A stretch of DNA of 19,633 bases from the NCBI GenBank assembly GCA_038894275.1, contig JAWAPU010000004.1, forward strand, positions 1-19,633, written 5' to 3'. The translations under genes were made by a program, and so were the position numbers. How positions within the stretch are numbered: position 1 is the first letter of the stretch; each line of letters begins with the position of its first letter. This document shows, in pieces, positions 1 to 6,708 of this stretch. Below the pieces are notes generated by a model. That model saw only the letters and a program-made list of their open reading frames with translations, was not told the origin of the DNA and did no database searches. The stretch is from JAWAPU01 sp038894275 (GTDB taxonomy: Archaea; Nanobdellota; Nanobdellia; UBA10117).

Positions 1-1
1 A

Positions 2-370
2 GATGTAGGAAAAACATTTAGATTTATAGCAAGAAGCTTAAATATAAAATTGCTACCATCAGGACCAGTAGATTATATACCCAAATTTGCAAATAAATTA
101 AACTTTAGTGCAGCCACACAAGCGAAAGCCGTTGAAATTCTAAAAAAGGCGCAAAACTTAGAACTGACCAGTGGAAGAGGTCCTATTGGATTATCTGCTG
201 CAGCACTTTACGTAGCAAGCCTATTAACAGGTGAAAAAAGAACACAAAGAGAAATTGCAGATGCAGTAGGAGTGACAGAAGTCACTATAAGAAATAGGTA
301 TAAAGAAATTGTTGAAAAATTAGGTTTGCAGGAAACGATGGCAAAAGTTTTAGCCGAAGAAGAGCAATAA
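2..370 (+). CDS. tfb: Transcription initiation factor TFB, C-terminal part (5' end outside window)
   Basis: TFB binds the TBP-TATA complex and recruits RNA polymerase at archaeal promoters. The frame is open from base 2, starting DVGKTFRFIAR, so the gene begins upstream of the window; the TTG at 50 is only an internal leucine. The 122 visible residues cover the link after the first cyclin repeat and all of the second one. They include the repeat-2 segment SGRGPIGLSAAALYVAS and the C-terminal helix-turn-helix TQREIADAVGVTEVTIRNRY, which contacts the BRE beside the TATA box. A normal TFB is about 300 residues, so roughly 180 are missing here. The gene is convergent with trm1, with 8 bp between the stop codons and a T-rich tail just after this stop. 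Confidence 0.96.
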   Translation, partial: DVGKTFRFIARSLNIKLLPSGPVDYIPKFANKLNFSAATQAKAVEILKKAQNLELTSGRGPIGLSAAALYVASLLTGEKRTQREIADAVGVTEVTIRNRYKEIVEKLGLQETMAKVLAEEEQ

Positions 371-378
371 CCTTTTTA

Positions 379-1449
379 TTATTTTATTAATTTAACCATT
401 CTTTTAAATTGATTTTCATCCATATTTGTTCTTATACCGTTTGGTCTAAAATGTGTTTTTGCGGCTAAATAATTTTTTTCTTTTATCTTTTCGATCACCT
501 GATTTAAGGGGGGCATTTGATGAAGTTTTGCTTCAGACATATCATAAAAACCTACTGTAGAAATTTTTGCTTCTTCTTTTATTAGTTGTAAAAGTTTTTT
601 TGTCTCATTACAAATAGTTTCGTCTCTTACGGCTAAAGAATACATTCTTTCCGCTAATGATTCGTCCCACAAATCACCCAACCAAAGAGGTCCAGCAGTT
701 TTAAAAAAGCCATGTTTGTTTAAAATTTTATTTGCTGATTTGATACTTGCTTCGCTTATTAAATATGTACGCATATAATGAGCAGTAACATGAGAAAAAA
801 TCGGAATTAAAGCTAAATCGTATTGCATGCCTATTTCTTGAATTTTTTTAATTAAAATTCTAATACCCATTTCGTGCATTAAATAATTTCGTAAGGGTTT
901 TGCACCATAACGTCTTATACACGTCAAGGGATAAGTTCCACAAAGAACTGCTGTGTCTGTTGCTGTTACCGCCAATACCCCTCCTTTTTCTTTAATTGCT
1001 TTTATACTTGCATCTAAAAAAGGAACTGGCGTTCCAAAAGGGTCTATATCCAAATAATCAAATTTTTTATCTTTTAATTTATAACGAATTGCTAAAAATT
1101 CGTGAGCTCGCAAATTATAAATTTTTGGTTTTAATTTATTTAAAGCCGCATTTTTTCGTATAAAAGCTGCGGCGATTGGATTTGCATCATTTATATATGT
1201 ATTTTTTATTTTTGCCTCTTTTATTATTCTAAGTCCTCGAATCCCAGTCGCAGCCAGCAAGTCAACAGCACTTTTTGGTTTATTTTTAAGCGCTTTTAGC
1301 AAAAGTATTGTAATATCTCTTGAAACCTTTCCTATCGGATTATAAAAAACTGGAGCAGATGTATCTAATTTGTATTTCTGAGGATTTGGTATGTAAAACG
1401 AGAGCGCGCCTTCTTTTATTTTAATCACGTCAGTTTTATTAATTTTCAT
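379..1449 (-). CDS. trm1: tRNA (guanine-N2-)-methyltransferase Trm1
   Basis: Trm1 uses S-adenosylmethionine to dimethylate a guanine, usually G26, at the D-arm/anticodon-arm junction of tRNA. The protein has 356 residues, close to the archaeal family size. Family marks are the substrate-side FYNP (about residues 35-38), the SAM-binding segment DLLAATGIRGLR (about 63-74), the catalytic DIDPFGTP (about 134-141), TATDTAVLCGTYP (about 162-174) and GPLWLGDLWD in the C-terminal half. The ATG at 1449 is preceded on its strand by a TATA-like stretch about 25 bp away, which suits a leaderless mRNA. It is divergent from the M50 gene and shares a 38-bp promoter region with it. Nothing looks broken. Confidence 0.95.
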   Translation of the reverse strand: MKINKTDVIKIKEGALSFYIPNPQKYKLDTSAPVFYNPIGKVSRDITILLLKALKNKPKSAVDLLAATGIRGLRIIKEAKIKNTYINDANPIAAAFIRKNAALNKLKPKIYNLRAHEFLAIRYKLKDKKFDYLDIDPFGTPVPFLDASIKAIKEKGGVLAVTATDTAVLCGTYPLTCIRRYGAKPLRNYLMHEMGIRILIKKIQEIGMQYDLALIPIFSHVTAHYMRTYLISEASIKSANKILNKHGFFKTAGPLWLGDLWDESLAERMYSLAVRDETICNETKKLLQLIKEEAKISTVGFYDMSEAKLHQMPPLNQVIEKIKEKNYLAAKTHFRPNGIRTNMDENQFKRMVKLIK

Positions 1450-1487
1450 TTCGAAACTTTTATAATAGTTAATAAATTTTAAAGATT
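1450..1487. promoter_or_regulatory. Divergent promoter between trm1 and the M50 peptidase gene
   Basis: This 38-bp gap holds a TATA box on each strand. TTTTATAATA at 1458-1467 is centred about 25 bp before the ATG at 1488. The complement of TTAATAAAT at 1469-1477 is centred about 25 bp before the trm1 ATG at 1449. There is no Shine-Dalgarno sequence and no room for a leader, so both mRNAs should begin at or near their start codons. Confidence 0.65.
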
Positions 1488-2039
1488 ATGTTAATAACTA
1501 CGTTAGAAGTTATTCAAATTATTATAACTATCTTAGCAATAGGTTTCATTTTTTCGCCATGGAGCCCATGGGTAAAAAATTTTGAAGAAGGCGAAGAAAA
1601 AAGTAAATTTCTAAATGATTTGAAACTTGGAATTTTAGTTGCGGCACCTGCAGTAATATTGCATGAACTTGCTCACAAACTAGTAGCTTTAATGTACGGT
1701 TTTTCCGCAACTTATTTTGCTAGTTGGTGGGGTTTGAGTATTGGAGTACTAATGAAAATTTTTATACCGGGTGTAATATTTTTTATTCCTGGTTATGTTT
1801 CTATTCAAGGTCAAGGTGCGCCTTTAGATTTTGGATTAATAGCTTTTGCGGGTCCTTTGATCAATCTAATTCTTTTTGGAATTTTCTCGTTATTTTTATT
1901 AAAAGATGTATTGCCAAAATATTGGCCCATATGGTCAATTTCTAAACGACTAAATTTATGGCTATTTATTTTTAATATGTTGCCAATTCCAGGATTAGAC
2001 GGGTTTAAATTTTATACAAGTTTAATTGGTTCGTTCTAA
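1488..2039 (+). CDS. M50 (site-2-protease-like) membrane metalloprotease
   Basis: This is a 183-residue polytopic membrane protein. Zinc peptidases of this family cut substrates within the membrane. The first helix (about residues 5-23) is followed by a short polar stretch, then the HELAH (HExxH) zinc motif at residues 59-63. The second family motif, NMLPIPGLDG, at about 163-172, supplies the third zinc ligand (Asp171). Hydrophobic segments at about 85-103, 115-138 and 156-170 fit a minimal S2P core without PDZ or CBS domains. The substrate cannot be inferred. The last 18 bp overlap the end of gatE on the other strand. The mRNA is probably leaderless, from the TATA at 1458-1467. Confidence 0.88.
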   Translation: MLITTLEVIQIIITILAIGFIFSPWSPWVKNFEEGEEKSKFLNDLKLGILVAAPAVILHELAHKLVALMYGFSATYFASWWGLSIGVLMKIFIPGVIFFIPGYVSIQGQGAPLDFGLIAFAGPLINLILFGIFSLFLLKDVLPKYWPIWSISKRLNLWLFIFNMLPIPGLDGFKFYTSLIGSF

Positions 2040-3863
2040 ACTTTTTATAGTTTGAATTATTTTTTCGGCAGATGCTTTTCCTCGCAATGTTGATAGTGCA
2101 TAATTAACAAATTTTTCTGAGGGACCCTGAAATTCTTTTTTTAATTTTATTATTTCTTTTTTAAGCTCTACATCTGAAAGCAAAGAATACCGTTTTATAA
2201 TTGTATTCAAATCTGCAAGAGATTTTGACTTTTCTTTTGCAATAGTTTCAATTATTTCAGATAATGATTCTTTAACTATTGCGGGAAATTTCTTATCGCC
2301 GCCAGATAAACTAATAAATAATTTATTTAGTGTAGGCGTATCCAATTCGAATTCGGATAATTGGAGTTTTCTTCTTATTTCTTTAGGTATTATTAGCATT
2401 GTCGTTGCGATTAAAGTAGGTGAAAGTTTAGGATATTTTTTCACAAATTCTTTGAAGGGCTCTAACCATTTTGAAAAAACTAAATTATTTACTAGATCTT
2501 CACTTAAACCTAAGGCGCGCAATTCTTTTTTAATTATTTCAGGATCTTTTATAGGTTTGATTTTTAAAAGCAAATCGTTTACGAATATTAATGGTAAATC
2601 TGTTTCGGGATACATTCTTGCCGCTCCTGGCATAGGTCTTAAAAATTCTGTTTTTCCATCTGGTAACGCTTGCCTTACCTCTTTTGGTACTCCTTGTAAA
2701 GCTAAATTAGCTCTTTGAATGATTGCTTCAAATGCGCGCTTTGCAATTTCCTTTGAAGCTGCTATTAAAATAAAAGAATCTTGTTCTCTTAGCTTTAAAT
2801 AATTTCTTACCGTTAAAACTTCTTCTTGGGTAACGCCGTATCCTGGAAGCTCATCAGAATGAAACAATCCTCTAACGCCGGATGCGTATTTCGCATATTT
2901 TGCAAATTCTGGTCCTAGTTTTCCTTTGAGTAGCCCCGCAAATCCAGGTAAAATTATGCTAAACACCTGCTGATTTTTTAGAATATTGGATTGTGTGTTT
3001 TTAAATAAATGAGTCAAATCATAAATTTCTGATTCGACTTTTTTTATTTTTCTTTCATTGAGCGTCTGTTTTATTTCTAGTAAAGAAATTTGCCTTCGAA
3101 TTTCATTTTCAACTAATTTAGGGATTAATTGTAATTCTTGAACCCCTTTTATTTCTACTCTATTTCCTCCTTCAATTGAAATATTAATATCTTGCCGAAT
3201 CGTACCAATGCCACGCATTACTTTTCTAGTAGTTCTTAATAAAAGACCAATCTTTTCTGCTGCTTCTTTTACTTGCTCAGGTGTATGACAATCAGGAGCA
3301 GTAGAGATTTCTATTAAAGGAATACCAAGTCTATCTAATCTGTAAATTGTAGCTTCTTCTGTTTCTGAAATTTTTCTAGCTGCATCTTCTTCTAGTGCAA
3401 CAGATTGTAGCCCTATTTTTCCAAAAGAAGTTTCTAACCAGCCATTTAATCCAATTAAAAGTGTTCTTTGAAATCCGGAAACATTAGAACCATCAATTAT
3501 TGTTTTTCTCATGACTTGTAAATTATCAGGAATTGTGCAGTGAAGCGCTTTGGCTAAAGATAGGGCAATTTCTAAAGCTTCTTTGTTAATTTCTTTGGGC
3601 GGTTCTTCATCAAGTTCCACTTGACAAATAGAATCGTTGTACCCTTCGTAAAGAAAATACTTTTTCTTTTTCCTTTCAAATATTGCGGCGGGATCTATTT
3701 CGCCTAATTCGCCAGCTAAAGGCCTTAGTTCTCTTTTAATAGTAAAATGCGGAGCATCTTGTCTTATCAAAGAGGGGCAGTTGCAAAATAATTTGTTTGT
3801 TGCTAATTGTTGGTGAATTTCTAAGCCTGCTTTTAGCCCGATTTTTTTATAATCAGTTTCCAT
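2022..3863 (-). CDS. gatE: Glutamyl-tRNA(Gln) amidotransferase subunit E
   Basis: GatE is the tRNA-binding and kinase/transamidase subunit of the archaea-specific GatDE complex. The complex turns misacylated Glu-tRNA(Gln) into Gln-tRNA(Gln) using ammonia released by GatD. The 613-residue protein opens with the GatB/GatE signature KAGLEIHQQL (about 11-20), then LFCNCPS and, later, DLPLIFV. The middle holds the AspRS-like insertion typical of GatE (around GLLKGKLGPEFAKYAK). The C-terminus is the helical YqeY-like domain that contacts tRNA. It is the second gene of a gatD-gatE operon, with 11 nt from the gatD stop to this ATG and no clear Shine-Dalgarno sequence. Its 3' end overlaps the M50 gene by 18 bp. 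Confidence 0.97.
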   Translation of the reverse strand: METDYKKIGLKAGLEIHQQLATNKLFCNCPSLIRQDAPHFTIKRELRPLAGELGEIDPAAIFERKKKKYFLYEGYNDSICQVELDEEPPKEINKEALEIALSLAKALHCTIPDNLQVMRKTIIDGSNVSGFQRTLLIGLNGWLETSFGKIGLQSVALEEDAARKISETEEATIYRLDRLGIPLIEISTAPDCHTPEQVKEAAEKIGLLLRTTRKVMRGIGTIRQDINISIEGGNRVEIKGVQELQLIPKLVENEIRRQISLLEIKQTLNERKIKKVESEIYDLTHLFKNTQSNILKNQQVFSIILPGFAGLLKGKLGPEFAKYAKYASGVRGLFHSDELPGYGVTQEEVLTVRNYLKLREQDSFILIAASKEIAKRAFEAIIQRANLALQGVPKEVRQALPDGKTEFLRPMPGAARMYPETDLPLIFVNDLLLKIKPIKDPEIIKKELRALGLSEDLVNNLVFSKWLEPFKEFVKKYPKLSPTLIATTMLIIPKEIRRKLQLSEFELDTPTLNKLFISLSGGDKKFPAIVKESLSEIIETIAKEKSKSLADLNTIIKRYSLLSDVELKKEIIKLKKEFQGPSEKFVNYALSTLRGKASAEKIIQTIKSLERTN

Positions 3864-3874
3864 TTTAATATGTG

Positions 3875-5179
3875 CTAATAAAGGAAAGTTTGTGGGGTGA
3901 TACTATTAACTATTTCGCCCGCTAAATTTTTCAACATTAAACTTTTTACTTCGGTCATATTTTTTGTATGCGCCAAAACCCAGCCTAATTTAACATAGGC
4001 AGTTTCTGCTAACATATTTTCTAAAAAGGTTATTCCTGCATCCAAAAGCCTTCTTCCTGTCGAATAAACATAAGGGTCTAATCTGCCATAGATACACTGC
4101 GGAGTAAAACCAACAAACATTCCGTTTTCTATTGATTTTTTCAGTGCTAAAAACCAATTTTTTGGCTGGCTTAAATTTGTACTTACATGACCCAAGCCTG
4201 TTGCTTCTATTATGATGCCTCTGTATTTTTTTTCTAAAAAATATTCTAATATTTCCGGGTCTGCTCCGGGAAAATATTTTAATAAAGCAATTTTTGGTTC
4301 GAATGAAACATCTGCAATAACTTTTTGCTCAGTTCTAGTTTTGAAATTTTTATTAAGAATTTCAAATTTTCCATCTGGCCAAATTTTTGCTATTGGCAAT
4401 TCATTAATAGGTCTGAAGGTATCGCGTCTGCTTGTATGCATTTTGCGTACATTAGTTCCTCTTATTGCAAAACAATAATTGTCTTCCGACGTAGCGTGCA
4501 TTACGGTTGCAACTTCGGCTATGTTGGATTTTGTGAATTGCCCAGCACAAATTAAATTTAAACCTCCATCGAAACTTCCCCTATCAGAACTTCTCTGCCC
4601 GCCGACTAACGCTACAGGTTTATTTAGATTTCTTAACATGAAAGAAAGGGCTGCAGAAGTATAGTGTAAAGTATCTGTTCCGTGTGTAATTATTATGCCT
4701 TTTATTTCGTCATTATTAAGTTCTTTTGCTGCTAATTTGGCAATTTTTTGCCATTCAACCCAAGTCATATCTTCTGACCAAATTGAAAAAGGCTGTAAAA
4801 TTGATTTTATATTAACCACATCTAAAAGCTCTGGTGTGGAAAGAAGTAACTCTTCTGGTTTTGTTAATGGTTCTACTCCACCCGTAATATAATCAACCTT
4901 ACTAGTAATAGTGCCACCGGTTGCGATTAAAGATACATAGGGGATTTCTTTTTTAATTGGTGGGCGAATTTTAATTTGTTTTGATATTTTTGCAGATTTT
5001 ATTTTTTTAATGGAAACATCTTTAGTCAATTTAATACCAATATTATAACCAGAATTTAATTTTAAAATCAAAATATCTTTTAAGTTTTCAGGGGATGGCA
5101 TCACCAACCCTTCATAACTTTCTTTATTCGTTTTGACTAAAACTCTGTCGCCTATAGAAAAATTTTGAAATTTGGCCAT
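3875..5179 (-). CDS. gatD: Glutamyl-tRNA(Gln) amidotransferase subunit D (asparaginase-like)
   Basis: GatD hydrolyses a free amide (asparagine or glutamine) and passes ammonia to GatE. The 434-residue protein has the GatD-specific N-terminal domain (about residues 1-75) and then the L-asparaginase fold. The first catalytic threonine lies in ATGGTITSKVDY (Thr90 region), and the second motif THGTDT (about 165-170) carries the catalytic Thr-Asp pair. A following lysine is expected in VALVGGQRSSD. The gene begins the operon and is followed 11 nt later by gatE. Together they show that Gln-tRNA is made by the indirect route. A TATA-like box about 28 bp before the ATG suggests a leaderless mRNA. Confidence 0.97.
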   Translation of the reverse strand: MAKFQNFSIGDRVLVKTNKESYEGLVMPSPENLKDILILKLNSGYNIGIKLTKDVSIKKIKSAKISKQIKIRPPIKKEIPYVSLIATGGTITSKVDYITGGVEPLTKPEELLLSTPELLDVVNIKSILQPFSIWSEDMTWVEWQKIAKLAAKELNNDEIKGIIITHGTDTLHYTSAALSFMLRNLNKPVALVGGQRSSDRGSFDGGLNLICAGQFTKSNIAEVATVMHATSEDNYCFAIRGTNVRKMHTSRRDTFRPINELPIAKIWPDGKFEILNKNFKTRTEQKVIADVSFEPKIALLKYFPGADPEILEYFLEKKYRGIIIEATGLGHVSTNLSQPKNWFLALKKSIENGMFVGFTPQCIYGRLDPYVYSTGRRLLDAGITFLENMLAETAYVKLGWVLAHTKNMTEVKSLMLKNLAGEIVNSITPQTFLY

Positions 5180-5203
5180 TACTTATCTAAAAGAAATTTG
5201 CAA

Positions 5204-5210
5204 TTTTTAA
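5204..5210 (-). promoter_or_regulatory. TATA-like box of the gatDE operon
   Basis: On the minus strand this reads TTAAAAA, centred about 28 bp before the gatD ATG at 5179. This is the same spacing as other genes in the window. Confidence 0.45.
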
Positions 5211-5408
5211 CTTTTTTCTTATCGAATTTCCATGAGAAATTTTTAAAAAGTGCAATATTTCCTTTAAAAATTTTATAAATTTTGAAACCTAAAAACAACC
5301 CGCGGAAAGCGCATCCATCACAATATAGTATTTACACATGGATTTCGACTGAATTTCTTATGGAAAAAACGAATAACTACGCCATTGTTTACTTCAGTAT
5401 ACAAAAGC
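5211..5408. other. Intergenic region upstream of ftsZ2, function not recognised
   Basis: This is the larger part of the 320-bp gap between gatD and ftsZ2. No convincing gene is seen; an 18-codon frame at 5360-5416 runs into the ftsZ2 TATA box and is probably chance. A TATA-like TTTATAAAT near 5272-5280 is followed by a short GC-rich patch (CCCGCGGAAAGCGC) at about 5300-5313. An inverted repeat ATCCAT/ATGGAT (5312-5317 with 5338-5343) encloses a smaller AATA/TATT stem. This could be a small structured RNA, but no C/D or H/ACA boxes could be confirmed. Confidence 0.3.
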
Positions 5409-5417
5409 TTTTATAAA
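5409..5417 (+). promoter_or_regulatory. TATA box of ftsZ2
   Basis: TTTTATAAA is centred at about 5413, which predicts transcription starting near 5439. That lies after the in-frame ATG at 5431, so the longer start cannot be used from this promoter. It leaves a leader of about 60 nt before the ATG at 5500. ftsZ2 is the one protein gene here that clearly has its own leader. Confidence 0.65.
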
Positions 5418-5452
5418 CTCCGTTACAAATATGAAACAGCAAACCAAAATTA

Positions 5453-5467
5453 AAACAAAGGAGGTAA
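5453..5467 (+). repeat. 15-nt direct repeat containing a Shine-Dalgarno core, copy 1
   Basis: AAACAAAGGAGGTAA occurs here and, identically, at 6576-6590, so one copy lies on each side of ftsZ2. The shared block contains the full Shine-Dalgarno core AAAGGAGGT and extends six bases beyond it. Confidence 0.8.
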
Positions 5468-5499
5468 GTGGGAGCTTTAAGCTACCACTTAAGCTAGCC
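5457..5499 (+). promoter_or_regulatory. ftsZ2 ribosome-binding site with a hairpin between Shine-Dalgarno and start codon
   Basis: A perfect Shine-Dalgarno sequence, AAAGGAGGT, occupies 5457-5465, yet the ATG is at 5500, about 34 nt away and normally too far. The bases between fold into a stem-loop. TAAGTGG (5465-5471) pairs with CCACTTA (5485-5491), then a G/A mismatch, then AGCT (5473-5476) pairs with AGCT (5480-5483) around a TTA loop. With the hairpin folded, about 8 unpaired bases (5492-5499) separate it from the ATG, an ideal distance. A second fold, AGCTT(T)AAG with CTTAAGCT (5473-5481 with 5488-5495), is also possible and also shortens the gap. Confidence 0.7.
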
Positions 5500-6567
5500 A
5501 TGGAATTTATCGTACAAGATGCATTAAAAGCTGCTGCAACAAAAAAAGAAGACGATCTTTTGGTAGGAAGTGCCAATATAAAAGTAATTGGTGTTGGTGG
5601 AGCCGGAATTAATATGGCAGATTGGCTCTACAACAAAGGCGTAAAAGGTGCAGAAATCATTGCTGTTAACACTGATAAATTGCACCTAGATAATAGAAAC
5701 GCAGACAAAAAAATACTTATTGGAAGAGAATTAACGAGAGGTCTTGGTTGCGGCGGAATGCCTGAAAAAGGTCACGAAGCAGCAAAAGAAAATATTTCTG
5801 AAATTAAAGAAGCGTTAAGAGGCGCAGACATGGTTTTCGTATGCGCAGGCATGGGAGGAGGCACAGGTACTGGCGCAGCTCCTGTCGTAGCCCAAGTAGC
5901 TAAAGAAAATGGCTCCATAGTCATAGGCGTAGTTACAATGCCATGGAGCATTGAAAAAGCCAGAATAGACAAGGCAGAATTTGGATTAAAACAATTAAGA
6001 CAAGTAGCAGATACTGTTGTTGTAATAGATAATAACAGATTATCTGATATTGCGGGAAACTTACCAATACAACAATCATTTGCTGTGGCAAATGAAATTG
6101 TAGCAACAATGATTAAATCAATCGTTGAAATAATTGCAGTTCCAAGCTTAATCAATTTAGATTATGCAGATGTCAAAGCGATAATGACAAATGGCGGAGT
6201 TTCGGTTATTGGTTTTGGAGAATCGGATACAGAAAATCGAGTTGAAGAATCAGTTCACCGAGCATTAGCAAACCCATTGTTAGATGTTAAATACGATGGT
6301 GCAACAGGTGCGATCATTCACATAACCGGTGGTCCGGATATGACTTTAGACGAAGCTGAAAAAATTGGAGAATTAATAACTGCAAGCATGGATCCTGACG
6401 CAAATGTTATTTGGGGCGCTAGAATAGACCCTAAAATGACTGGTAAAATAAGAGTAATGACAATTATAGCAGGTGTAAAATCGCCATATGTAATCGGTAA
6501 ACCAACTTATTCTGCTTCGAAAAGTGCAGAATTTAGTAAAGAACTGGGTTTAGAAGTATTGCGCTAA
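5500..6567 (+). CDS. ftsZ: Cell division protein FtsZ (FtsZ2 type)
   Basis: FtsZ is a tubulin-like GTPase that forms the division ring. The 355-residue protein has the GTP-binding glycine-rich segment IKVIGVGGAGINMADW (about 27-42), the tubulin signature GMGGGTGTG (about 117-125) and the T7 synergy loop NLDYADVKAIM (about 219-229). The phrases IAVPSLINLDYADVKA, HITGGPDMTLDEA and VIWGARIDPKMTG match the archaeal FtsZ2 paralogue better than FtsZ1. The start at 5500 is preferred over the in-frame ATG at 5431. It aligns with the usual FtsZ2 beginning (M-x-x-I-x-x-A-L), has the Shine-Dalgarno sequence, and the TATA box puts transcription start after 5431. The C-terminal tail is short. No secE or spt5 follows, unlike in many euryarchaea. 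Confidence 0.96.
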   Translation: MEFIVQDALKAAATKKEDDLLVGSANIKVIGVGGAGINMADWLYNKGVKGAEIIAVNTDKLHLDNRNADKKILIGRELTRGLGCGGMPEKGHEAAKENISEIKEALRGADMVFVCAGMGGGTGTGAAPVVAQVAKENGSIVIGVVTMPWSIEKARIDKAEFGLKQLRQVADTVVVIDNNRLSDIAGNLPIQQSFAVANEIVATMIKSIVEIIAVPSLINLDYADVKAIMTNGGVSVIGFGESDTENRVEESVHRALANPLLDVKYDGATGAIIHITGGPDMTLDEAEKIGELITASMDPDANVIWGARIDPKMTGKIRVMTIIAGVKSPYVIGKPTYSASKSAEFSKELGLEVLR

Positions 6568-6575
6568 ACTGACAG

Positions 6576-6590
6576 AAACAAAGGAGGTAA
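6576..6590 (+). repeat. 15-nt direct repeat containing a Shine-Dalgarno core, copy 2 (orphan)
   Basis: This is an exact copy of 5453-5467, placed 8 bp after the ftsZ2 stop codon. A TTG at 6594 is at a usable distance, but the frame it opens runs through three hairpins and antisense into the nitroreductase gene. The Shine-Dalgarno sequence therefore appears to serve no protein. It may be a remnant of a lost downstream gene or part of a regulatory RNA. Confidence 0.75.
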
Positions 6591-6596
6591 ACCTTG

Positions 6597-6617
6597 AAGA
6601 GCCCCTCGCGGGCTCTT
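6597..6617 (+). terminator. Hairpin just after ftsZ2
   Basis: AAGAGCCC (6597-6604) pairs with GGGCTCTT (6610-6617) around a CTCGC loop, giving 8 bp followed by a short T/A run. It could end some ftsZ2 transcripts or stabilise the 3' end. In archaea the T run usually matters more than the hairpin, and here that run is weak. Confidence 0.5.
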
Positions 6618-6629
6618 TATATTCTCTCC

Positions 6630-6656
6630 CTCCCACAGCACCTCCAAGAATTGGAG
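6630..6656 (+). promoter_or_regulatory. ftsZ2 3' element complementary to its own leader
   Basis: CTCCCAC (6630-6636) and ACCTCC (6640-6645) are complementary to GTGGGAG (5468-5474) and GGAGGT (5460-5465) in the ftsZ2 leader. That gives 13 base pairs split by a 2x3-nt internal loop. Pairing would cover the Shine-Dalgarno sequence and break the leader hairpin. The same ACCTCC can instead pair with the local GGAGGT (6583-6588), or be partly occupied by a hairpin, CTCCAA/TTGGAG (6642-6647 with 6651-6656). The pairings are read directly from the sequence; the regulatory role is inferred. Confidence 0.5.
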
Positions 6657-6661
6657 AGTTT

Positions 6662-6698
6662 AAAGCAGCCCAACTTTCTGGGCTGCTTTTATTTTTTT
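6662..6698 (+). terminator. Strong hairpin with T tract, terminator between ftsZ2 and nitroreductase
   Basis: AAAGCAGCCCA (6662-6672) pairs with TGGGCTGCTTT (6679-6689), an 11-bp perfect stem with a 6-nt loop, followed by TTTTATTTTTTT. The A-rich bases after it could also help end transcription of the nitroreductase gene arriving from the other side. This is the clearest terminator in the window. Confidence 0.75.
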
Positions 6699-6708
6699 AA
6701 AAAAATAA

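Noticed and set aside
50..370. A complete 106-residue gene starting at the TTG at 50
   Set aside because: The frame is open to the window edge with clear TFB sequence before this codon, so it is an internal leucine of a longer gene.
5300..5360. A C/D-box guide RNA on either strand
   Set aside because: A GTGATGG-like C box appears on the minus strand, but no matching D box follows at a sensible distance.
5431..5499. An upstream in-frame ATG that would lengthen FtsZ2 by 23 residues
   Set aside because: The TATA box at 5409-5417 predicts transcription starting after this ATG, the Shine-Dalgarno sequence would lie inside the coding region, and the extra residues do not resemble FtsZ2.
5772..6155. 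A 127-residue open frame antisense to ftsZ2
   Set aside because: It lies wholly inside the conserved ftsZ2 coding sequence and encodes no recognisable protein; it is a shadow of the real frame.
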